Of a stretch of 13,412 bases of DNA, positions 1-7,000 are shown in pieces. Source of the stretch: Bacteroidota bacterium (GTDB lineage Bacteria; Bacteroidota; Ignavibacteria; Ignavibacteriales; Ignavibacteriaceae). Location of the stretch: the NCBI GenBank assembly GCA_021796135.1, contig JAJYOQ010000070.1:1-13412 (forward strand). Direction: 5' to 3'. Positions within the stretch are counted from its first letter, which is position 1; each line of letters starts with the position of its first letter. Both the position numbers and the translations under genes were made by a program. The notes beneath the pieces were generated by a model. The model made no database searches. It worked only from the letters and a program-made list of their open reading frames with translations, and was not told where the DNA came from.

Positions 1-116
1 AATATAAAATCTCCAATATTACTGTTACCGAGAATCTTTTTTACGAATGAAGGATTTTTATTTTTACCATTGTTTTTACCAAGGTATTCTTTTATTAAAT
101 CAGAAGTTTCACTCAT
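1..116 (-). CDS. pstC: PstC, phosphate ABC transporter permease, N-terminal fragment (partial, runs off left edge)
   Basis: The ATG at 116-114 opens a frame with no stop to the window edge, giving 38 complete codons beginning MSETSDLIKEYLGK and ending near NSNIGDFI. The visible part is a charged, Lys/Asn-rich cytoplasmic tail with no membrane segment yet. That fits the short tail that precedes the first transmembrane helix of PstC, but it contains no diagnostic motif. The call rests mainly on context: it starts 25 bp after the stop of pstS on the same strand, where pstC normally sits. PstC would pair with PstA to form the inner-membrane channel of the high-affinity phosphate importer. No strong Shine-Dalgarno precedes the ATG. 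Another pst-locus gene cannot be excluded from 38 residues. Confidence 0.68.
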   Translation of the reverse strand, partial: MSETSDLIKEYLGKNNGKNKNPSFVKKILGNSNIGDFI

Positions 117-141
117 ACAATCTCAGTAATTTTAATAATAA

Positions 142-1188
142 TTAGTTAATTTTCTTACCGTTGCTTGTAATAGAATTAATCTTTGCTAGATCTAATTTTT
201 GTACTGGAGCAGGCAGCGGAGCATAATAAAGAGATTCTGCATCTCCCTGACCTTTGGTAACTGCCCATCTTAAAAATTTAACAAGAGTCTGAGCATGTGA
301 ATAATCTTTAATATCTTTTGGTACTACAATCCAAGAAAAACCGCTAATAGGGTATGCATTTTTTCCGTCTGCATTTGTTATAACAGCACGAAGGTCTTTC
401 GGCATATTTTTTACAGCACCGGCTGCTGCAGCACTAACTGTGTTGAAATTAACATTTATATAATTTCCATCCTTATTTTTCATAACGGCATAAGGTAATT
501 TATTTTGAACAGCATAAGCTAATTCAATATACCCGATAGCTCCTTGAGTTTGAGCAATTATTCCGGCAACTCCTTCAGTTCCTTTTGCGCCTAAACCGAC
601 CGGCCAGTTAACAGAAGTACTTACTCCGACTTTCTTTGCCCATGCAGAACTTACTTTTGTCAAATAGCTTGTAAAGATAAACGTTGTTCCGCTTCCTTCC
701 GAACGATGTGCTACCAAAATGGCTTTGTTAGGAAGATTTTTACCTGGATTTAATTTTACTAATCTAGGATCATTCCATTTGGTAATTACACCTAGATAAA
801 TATCAGCAAGAGTTTCACCATCCAATTTTATTCCTTGTCCGACTGAAGGTAAGTTATATGTAATTGCAACTCCGCCCATAATAATCGGGATATGAATAAC
901 TTCGGTTCCTCTTTTTTGCTGAAATGTTTTCATTTGTTCTTCAGTCAAAGGAGCATCGGATGCACCAAAGTCAACAGTAGATGCTGTAACTTGCTGAATT
1001 CCACCGCCGCTGCCTATAGAAGCATAGTTAATTTGAACGCCTGTCATTTTATTATAAGTATCAAACCATTTTGAAAAGATCGGGTAATCAAAAGTTGACC
1101 CTGCTCCGGTTAACTTCACCTGAGCAAAAGATGATACAGATAAAATGCCCGCTGTAAGAAATGCGAGTAAAATATATTTTAATTTCAT
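142..1188 (-). CDS. pstS: PstS, periplasmic phosphate-binding protein of the PstSCAB importer
   Basis: This 348-residue protein binds inorganic phosphate in the periplasm and delivers it to the PstC-PstA permease. Residues 1-22 form a signal peptide ending SVSSFA, with no lipobox Cys. The family's phosphate-contacting segments are all present: GAGSTF at 28-33, SIGSGGG at 57-63, FGASDAP at 74-80 with the aspartate that discriminates phosphate from sulfate, and RSEGSGTT at 162-169 with the Arg and Ser/Thr ligands. The GTEGVAG...GAIGY stretch near 203-220 is also typical. Length matches the family (about 320-350 residues). The start is supported by an AGGAG ribosome-binding site 7 nt upstream. 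It lies 54 bp after the porin gene and 25 bp before the putative pstC, consistent with one operon. All ligand-binding segments look intact. Confidence 0.96.
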   Translation of the reverse strand: MKLKYILLAFLTAGILSVSSFAQVKLTGAGSTFDYPIFSKWFDTYNKMTGVQINYASIGSGGGIQQVTASTVDFGASDAPLTEEQMKTFQQKRGTEVIHIPIIMGGVAITYNLPSVGQGIKLDGETLADIYLGVITKWNDPRLVKLNPGKNLPNKAILVAHRSEGSGTTFIFTSYLTKVSSAWAKKVGVSTSVNWPVGLGAKGTEGVAGIIAQTQGAIGYIELAYAVQNKLPYAVMKNKDGNYINVNFNTVSAAAAGAVKNMPKDLRAVITNADGKNAYPISGFSWIVVPKDIKDYSHAQTLVKFLRWAVTKGQGDAESLYYAPLPAPVQKLDLAKINSITSNGKKIN

Positions 1189-1195
1189 TTTTGAA

Positions 1196-1200
1196 CTCCT
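1196..1200 (-). promoter_or_regulatory. Strong Shine-Dalgarno site of pstS
   Basis: The minus strand reads AGGAG followed by a 7-nt spacer (TTCAAAA) and the pstS ATG. This is a near-consensus ribosome-binding site in a window where most genes lack one. It fixes the pstS start and would favour strong translation of the binding protein, which is normally needed in excess over the permease. Confidence 0.85.
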
Positions 1201-1242
1201 ATGTAAATATAAATAATTTGTTAAATAATATTAAATAAATTC

Positions 1243-2277
1243 TTAGAAACTGAAAAAGAAAGTAGCTCTTCCCAAAACGTCATCTTTTGTACTTGTGGTT
1301 CCATTAGCATAAGCATAATGAGTATATTCAACATTAGGCATAAAATGAATGTTTTTTCTAAATGCCCAATCTAGACCGCCAAGTATAAAATTCTGAGAAC
1401 TATTTGCAATTGATCCGCGAACTGTTGTATTTGGGTCGAAACTGTCAAATCTGCCAACTAGTCGGATATCATCTGAAAGACCTAACCATCCATTAAAACT
1501 AATACCGTTTCTAACCAATGTTGAACCATTTGATTCGCCATGATCTACAGCATTGATAAATCCTTGTACACCTAACCCGAATTCTTTTGAAGCATAATTT
1601 ACTATTAAATCTCCCGTTTTAGCGTATTTTGAAGCCGGGGCACCGGAATATTGACCGTCTACTAATATAGTCAACCCTGATACAGGAAGAAACTGTAAGA
1701 ATAAATAGGCAGATTTATACCTTGCCTGTGATGCATTAGTTGCAGTTCCGGGAAGAAATGAATCGCCATTTCCGGTATTGTTGCCAAGCAGCAATCCCGA
1801 TGAAAATGAATCGGAGAATTTTTGAGTTAATGAAATACCGAAATCTCTTGAAGCGCTAATACCATGTAAATCCTGAATTGTTTTTTCAAGTGGTCTATAT
1901 CCAAAAATTCCCTCAGCCATATTAATATTCCAGGTTCCCTGTAAACCTATTACCAAATCTCCATTACCGACATTTTTGATATCCAAGAATGCGTCTTTAA
2001 CCATAGTTGATAGTTTTCCATTACTCAGATTTGATGCAGTAGGATCTGATTCTAAACGAAATCTTGCCCAAACTCCGTCGGAGATTGCATAATCTGTTGT
2101 TAGATAAATTCTTCTGAATTCAAAAGCGGCTAAATCTTTCTGGGTTTGATCATGATTTTGAAGCACATAATAATAATCACCGAACATTAATCCGCTGAAT
2201 GTTGGACCTTTACTTTGTGCATTTGCAATACCGGCAAATATCATTAAAGCAAGGAAAAGTATAGATAAGTTTTTCAT
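1243..2277 (-). CDS. Phosphate-selective porin (OprO/OprP-like) outer-membrane beta-barrel
   Basis: This 344-residue protein has a signal peptide (residues 1-20, ending AGIANA before QSKG), alternating polar/hydrophobic strands throughout, and a C-terminus GRATFFFSF ending in the aromatic Phe typical of outer-membrane barrels. The segment FEFRRIYLTTDYAISDGVWARFRLESD, interrupted only by its own alternation, resembles the RR-x-Y strand and following Asp-ended strand of Porin_O_P proteins. Its length fits that family. It is the first gene after the Pho-box-like site and is followed directly by pstS, so it probably forms the outer-membrane pore that feeds phosphate or phosphorylated compounds to PstS. 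The upstream AAGAAAGAA gives at best a weak ribosome-binding site. Specificity for phosphate is inferred from context. A generic porin of the same fold remains possible. Confidence 0.75.
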   Translation of the reverse strand: MKNLSILFLALMIFAGIANAQSKGPTFSGLMFGDYYYVLQNHDQTQKDLAAFEFRRIYLTTDYAISDGVWARFRLESDPTASNLSNGKLSTMVKDAFLDIKNVGNGDLVIGLQGTWNINMAEGIFGYRPLEKTIQDLHGISASRDFGISLTQKFSDSFSSGLLLGNNTGNGDSFLPGTATNASQARYKSAYLFLQFLPVSGLTILVDGQYSGAPASKYAKTGDLIVNYASKEFGLGVQGFINAVDHGESNGSTLVRNGISFNGWLGLSDDIRLVGRFDSFDPNTTVRGSIANSSQNFILGGLDWAFRKNIHFMPNVEYTHYAYANGTTSTKDDVLGRATFFFSF

Positions 2278-2348
2278 GGTTCTTTCTTTTGTTTGTTATT
2301 AAATAATTTATTAGAATTTTTCGTTAAAATTTATGCAGCAATATTAAG

Positions 2349-2364
2349 CAGAATTTTAATTCTG
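2349..2364. repeat. Perfect 7+2+7 inverted repeat next to the Pho-box-like site
   Basis: The plus strand reads CAGAATT, then TT, then AATTCTG, a perfect palindrome with a 2-nt centre. It ends 2 nt from the last Pho-box half-site and overlaps the candidate -10 of the porin-pst promoter. A loop of 2 nt is too tight for a good RNA hairpin, so a dimeric DNA-binding site is the more natural reading. In DNA this AT-rich a chance palindrome is possible. Confidence 0.4.
2353..2358 (-). promoter_or_regulatory. Candidate -10 element of the porin-pst operon
   Basis: On the minus strand TAAAAT (5 of 6 matches to TATAAT) starts 8 bp after the last Pho-box half-site. In PhoB-activated promoters the Pho box replaces the -35 element and sits about this far upstream of the -10. 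An alternative is TAATATTG at 2346-2339, closer to the Bacteroidetes TAnnTTTG form. AT-rich sequence makes both weak on their own; the spacing to the repeats is the main support. Confidence 0.35.
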
Positions 2365-2366
2365 TA

Positions 2367-2406
2367 TGTTAATAAAAGGTTACGGTTATGTTAAGAAATT
2401 GTTAAG
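2367..2406 (-). promoter_or_regulatory. Pho-box-like operator: four 7-nt direct repeats at exact 11-bp spacing
   Basis: Reading the minus strand from 2406 down, the half-sites are CTTAACA (2406-2400), CTTAACA (2395-2389), CGTAACC (2384-2378) and ATTAACA (2373-2367), each separated by exactly 4 nt. PhoB/PhoP-family regulators bind 7-nt direct repeats with 4-nt AT-rich spacers, one monomer per 11-bp turn. The TTAACA core matches the Bacillus PhoP (TTAACA-type) and cyanobacterial SphR (CTTAACC-type) half-sites better than E. coli CTGTCAT. Four half-sites would hold two regulator dimers. The site lies about 90 bp upstream of the porin start and reads in the direction of that operon. Phosphate-starvation control is inferred from the pattern plus the pst genes it precedes. 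Confidence 0.75.
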
Positions 2407-2435
2407 AGCTTTGAATTTGAAGGTTTTTAAAGGAT

Positions 2436-2464
2436 ATGCTGCTTCCGGTTAATAGAAGCAGCAT
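2436..2464 (-). terminator. Stem-loop, likely terminator of the 441-residue barrel gene
   Basis: ATGCTGCTTC pairs perfectly with GAAGCAGCAT around a 9-nt loop, giving a 10-bp stem that is by far the most GC-containing structure in this intergenic region. On the minus strand it begins 50 nt after the stop of the barrel gene. The downstream RNA reads CCUUUAAAAACC, so the U-tract is poor and an ideal rho-independent terminator is not seen. It lies 30 bp before the Pho-box-like repeats and could insulate the pst operon from the upstream transcript. Confidence 0.5.
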
Positions 2465-2513
2465 TGAGATTTGATTTAATAAGCAATAAAAGCTTATCTA
2501 AAATACTTTAATT

Positions 2514-3839
2514 TTATAAATTATTTAAAGGATATATAAAAGAAACTCTTGGTTCAATCCTTTTTTGTGTTCGATAGTCTATGATAACATTATTATTATC
2601 TCTAATCGGCGTAAAAGTCCAATTATAAAGCATTGAAACAAGTAGGTAAGAGATGGGCTTATACCCTAATTCGAAATACATAAAGGAATTATTATCAACT
2701 TTAAGAATTTGAGATTCTGCGCCTATGTTAATCTTATCATATCCTCCTCTTACTACAATGGGCATACCTTCCGGCGAAACATTAGCAACAAGATGAAGTA
2801 TACCGCTATCAGGAGTTTTATCGAGACGCTGATAGCTTCCAATTATATCAAGCATACCGAGGAAATGTAAGTCTAATTCACCAAAATAACCATTATCCTG
2901 ATTAGTTACGGATAATAGGTTTGCTTTGCTAACAAATGTTCCGGCAGCAGTATCAAACTGATATCTTTGAATTTCATAAAGAGAGTTAAAATAAGAAGGA
3001 ATATATTGAGACTGGTTAAAACGTCTTTCAAGTTTTGCGGATGCATTTAGGATTCCTAATCCGTTGACATCCAATTTTATACCGGTAGCTATACCGCTCC
3101 CGTAATTAATAATTTTTGTATAATCAGAATATAATTGAAGATTTAACATACTTGTGCTAATAATTGGTAGACCTAAGTCTAAACCTGCAATTTGCATCCT
3201 GCCTTTATCAGTTGCAGCTAGGGTTGATGGAGAAATTATAATCCCTGAGTATTTATTAAAATCTACCGCATAAGAAGCGCCGACTTCTAAGTTCCCTAAA
3301 ATTGGTATATCAGACAATGAAGTAAATCTTAAAGGTCTAACGTAAACACGTATAGCGGTGACTCCAGCTTCTGCAAAAGTACTATATATCGATTCAAAAC
3401 CAGCATTACCGAAATCCATATCTGCAACTAAGCCAATCTTTCTGGAATCGATACTTGGACTATTATTATATTGGGAAAGAATACTGCCGTGCCCAAGTGT
3501 ATAGTAATCAAGAGCGCCTAATTTAATATAAACAGGATCGTGCTTTTCGCCGTATCTTATGTAACGGATAATGCTAAGATAATCAGATAACTCATTAAAA
3601 TTTTCTTTGCGGATATTTCCATTTTTATTTATATCGAAGTTCAGGTCTAATCCCATTCCCCAATTTCCCAAAGATATTTCAGGAGTTAGATGGAACGAAT
3701 AATACAACTCACCGTCAATCCAATTAAGACCCAGCCCACCGTCAAATACTCCATTTCCCGGGTTTGGGTAAATTGTTTCCTGCGAATACGCTAAACCTGC
3801 GAAAATGATAAAAGAAAAGAGCAATATAAATTTTTTCAT
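2514..3839 (-). CDS. Predicted outer-membrane beta-barrel protein, function unknown
   Basis: I do not recognise a characterised family for this 441-residue protein. Residues 1-19 are a signal peptide (ending GLAYS before QETIYPNP). The rest has the alternating-residue strand pattern, Gly/Tyr-rich turns and lack of hydrophobic helices expected of an outer-membrane barrel. A notable segment near residues 105-125 reads YIKLGALDYYTLGHGSILSQ, followed by YNNS and SRKIGL. It looks like a conserved signature for a subgroup, but I cannot name it. The C-terminus (RVSFIYPLNNL) lacks the usual terminal Phe. It is separated by 163 bp from the upstream C25 peptidase gene and may have its own promoter in that AT-rich gap. 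A TATAAT lies at 3864-3859, weak evidence in such sequence. It is not PorV: the FadL-like PorV N-terminal motif is absent. Confidence 0.72.
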   Translation of the reverse strand: MKKFILLFSFIIFAGLAYSQETIYPNPGNGVFDGGLGLNWIDGELYYSFHLTPEISLGNWGMGLDLNFDINKNGNIRKENFNELSDYLSIIRYIRYGEKHDPVYIKLGALDYYTLGHGSILSQYNNSPSIDSRKIGLVADMDFGNAGFESIYSTFAEAGVTAIRVYVRPLRFTSLSDIPILGNLEVGASYAVDFNKYSGIIISPSTLAATDKGRMQIAGLDLGLPIISTSMLNLQLYSDYTKIINYGSGIATGIKLDVNGLGILNASAKLERRFNQSQYIPSYFNSLYEIQRYQFDTAAGTFVSKANLLSVTNQDNGYFGELDLHFLGMLDIIGSYQRLDKTPDSGILHLVANVSPEGMPIVVRGGYDKINIGAESQILKVDNNSFMYFELGYKPISYLLVSMLYNWTFTPIRDNNNVIIDYRTQKRIEPRVSFIYPLNNL

Positions 3840-3933
3840 CCGAGATTCTTTCTTAAATATTATAAATAATTTAATTAAATATAATAAATATTTAGGATGT
3901 AATTAAAATAATTTATTAAATATTTAAGCTATA

Positions 3934-3959
3934 ATTGATATATTATGAGAGATATCAAT
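3934..3959. repeat. 8-bp inverted repeat downstream of the C25 peptidase gene
   Basis: ATTGATAT and ATATCAAT form a perfect 8-bp inverted repeat around a 10-nt loop. It sits 44 nt after the stop of the C25 gene and 95 bp before the start of the barrel gene. The stem is AT-rich and lacks a U-tract, so it is a poor intrinsic terminator. It could equally be an operator for the downstream gene. The rest of the 163-bp gap is A/T-rich sequence with no other structure I can support. Confidence 0.3.
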
Positions 3960-4002
3960 ATTAGTACAAATGGATAATTATTTATTTAGAATAATAAAAT
4001 GC

Positions 4003-7000
4003 TTATCGGACTATAGCTAATTTATTTAATTCTGAATATGTTTTACCGTTAAATTGTGCGCTAATTTTATAAATATATACTCCGTTTGCTATTAGATCTT
4101 CATTCTCGTCTCTTCCATCCCAATATATTTTATTAAAATTATTTCTCAGTCTCCCGGATGGTATATTAATTTTCCTTATTAATCGTCCGGCGACTGTATA
4201 AATCTTTATTTCCATTTTATCGGGTATTTCAGTTAAATTAAATGTGAAATAAGTAAATGACTTAAAAGGATCGGGAACATTAAAGATATTCATTATTTTT
4301 AATCCTGATGATACATAAAACATTCTTTGCAAATCTTGCGGTTGATTGATCAAGTTATAACCTAAAATCGAAAGGGTATGCTGTCCGTCCTTTATTTTGC
4401 TATGAATAAGATATTTAACTTTCATATTCAGCGAATCATATTTTATTGTATCCATTTGTGAATGATTTATTTCATTATTATCAAAGATAAAATGAATTTT
4501 TGACGAGTCTCTATAAGGGTAATTAAAACCATATTTTACGTCAAATTCAATTAAAGAATTTGCAGAAACGTAATCACCGTTGAAAATATTATTCCCGTCA
4601 AAAGAGAAAGAAACACTAGCAGAACTAAATAATGTTAACGAATCTATATAAGCGCTAAATGATTTATTAAATATATTATTATCCTTATAAACTTCTTGTA
4701 TTTTATTATTTGGATCAATATTGATTGAGAAATTCTTTTCGCCCGGGCTGGTCGGAGTATAACTTACATTAAATAATCTTCTACTTCCCGGATTCAAGCT
4801 ATCCACATAAAGACTATCAATAATTTCTTTTGAATTATCCGGGAAAACAATTCCAACACTTACATAAAAACTATCTGCCGGTGCACTTCCGACATTATAA
4901 ACATAAAATTGCAAATTTTCCTTTGTGCCTACAAGAACCGAGTCATTTGAAATTGATACAATTTGATAATTAGTTCCAAGCTCCGGAAGAGATTTTAGTT
5001 TAACTGCAGCAGAATAAATTTTTGGTGAGATCTTTAATTTGTTTGCATTAAAACTAGCAACAAATTGCAATTGAGGATAAACTTTAGCATTTATAAAATT
5101 TAACGGAGCTATTTCATTAGTAAGATTTACCATACCTAAAGTGTCAATAGCGTTATTTAATTTAATTCCCAATGCAGTAAGTTTCAAAGATGATCCGGAA
5201 GGAACATTTGCATTAATATGGAGACTATCCCACTCCGATGAATTATCAATAACCGGAAATGCCACTATGCCTGAATCATTTTTTACGATAACCGAGGTAT
5301 CTATTATTGCTGCGCCGGCAAATTGCTTCCTGTAAGCCTCAGGAACAGAGCCGGGTAAAGCACCTTTTCTACCGATAATACACCATGACTCACGATATCT
5401 AACACTGTCAATATAAATACTCCCCCATTTTTTTATTTCATTTCTCACAGGAGTTCCTCCTAAATAACCTATAACAGATTGAGCTCCATCTGCACAAATA
5501 GCCATTGCTAAAACTGTTCCTTGAGGAAGACTTTTTAAATAGCTTAATAATGAATCTCCAGAAGGAGGATTAGGATAGACAAAAGTTTTGAAATTAAATG
5601 GTTTTAAAGAAACAGAATCAATAATTGCTGTCGAAATTCCCCAGAAATATGTACTTGGAAGTTCTTCATGAAAGTTATATTGCAGAGAAGCAAATTCCCC
5701 ATCGCTTGAACCGGCAGAAGATATTTTTAATTCATCTTTTTTAGTAGATAGTTCCCATGCGCTATCAGCAGAATTGTAAATAGTATTCATATAACTTATA
5801 TCAAATAGACTATCAACAGGATTATTTATAAACCATTGATATCCGGAATTAATATTCGTAAATGAATTTGGAGCCGACCAATCTGACGAGTTTAGTAATT
5901 TTACACGCCACCAATATTTTTTCATTGGTATCAAATTGGGTATATTCATTGAAGTTGAAAATAGACCCAGCTTTTGATTAAATAGTATTGGTGATAAAAA
6001 TTTACTTGTTGTATCAATCTGCAAAACGAAAGATGAATTTACAGTATCGGAGCTGTTTGTGGGATTTAAGAATGATATAGTGCCGTCAAATGAGTTATAG
6101 AATTGATTATTTAATAAGCTTCGAAATGTTGTCGAGTTAACATTAAAATTTACAGAAGCTTGATTATCATTTTTATAAATTTCACCTATAGCATTAGCGC
6201 TATCTAAAATAACATTGAGTGTATGCTCTCCAATCATATTTTTTATAGGTATAATTACTGTCAATGAATCCAAAATAAGCGGGATAGGTCTTCTGATATA
6301 TTGTTCATAAGTAATATTTCCATTATATGAATCCTTTATAGTAATGGTAATTGAGTCATTTGGTATCATACCCAAATTATGATAGTAAATATTAACCGGT
6401 AAAGAACTAGCTTGATCAAAAGGATTGTTATTTGAAAGTTGAATATCTGCTGCGGAAATTTTGAGATTAGGCTTGGGCGGAATTTTTAAATTGATAATAG
6501 GATCACCAAATAAAATATTATCGTAATCAAAAACCCGATTTACATCGCTATAGCCGTCCTGTTGGAGCATTTGAACCTTCGCCAGCAGATGCGCTTCTCC
6601 AACATTTGTTATAGAATCCTTTAAAAATTGATTATAAAAAAAAGCGGGAAAAGTAATAGCAGTCGATATATATCCCCAACTGGAATTACTTAAATAAGCA
6701 ATAGCTTGTCCGTCATTAGAACCGGAAATAAATAATTCACCGAAGCAGCTTACATCCGGTTCAGCAAATTTTCCTGTCGAACATCCGAAATCAGTAATTA
6801 AAGGGAATCGATTCGAATAATTATTTTTTAATGAGCTAACATCTGTAATACCATTATCCCAGGTTTGAGTTCCGCTATGTCCAATGTACGATATAAATAA
6901 TCCGCCAAAGTCAATTGCATTTTGTATTTGTGCTTGAGTATAAGTTCCAAAATTAGTCGAAGGGTTTATGGTTTTATAAAAATGATAACCCTCTCCCCCA

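Noticed and set aside
892..1074. Plus-strand open frames inside pstS and the other genes (also near 5141, 8163, 10617 and 11417)
   Set aside because: They are antisense shadows of well-supported minus-strand genes, with no ribosome-binding site, no recognisable domain and low-complexity translations.
2479..2497. ATAAGC/GCTTAT hairpin just after the stop of the barrel gene
   Set aside because: A 6-bp AT-rich stem without a U-run. The 10-bp stem at 2436-2464 is the far better terminator candidate.
3600..3640. EF-hand-like loop DINKNGNI (residues 69-76) in the 441-residue barrel
   Set aside because: The acidic residue expected at loop position 12 is Asn, and the segment lies in a strand-turn of a predicted barrel, so calcium binding is not supported.
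2514..3839. PorV (LptO) identity for the barrel next to the C25 gene
   Set aside because: The FadL-like N-terminal PorV motif (GMGxAxVA with NPA) is absent, and the strand pattern and length do not match.
3840..4002. Small gene or RNA in the gap between the C25 and barrel genes
   Set aside because: The 163 bp are almost entirely A/T with frequent stops in all frames and only one AT-rich inverted repeat. Nothing supports a gene.
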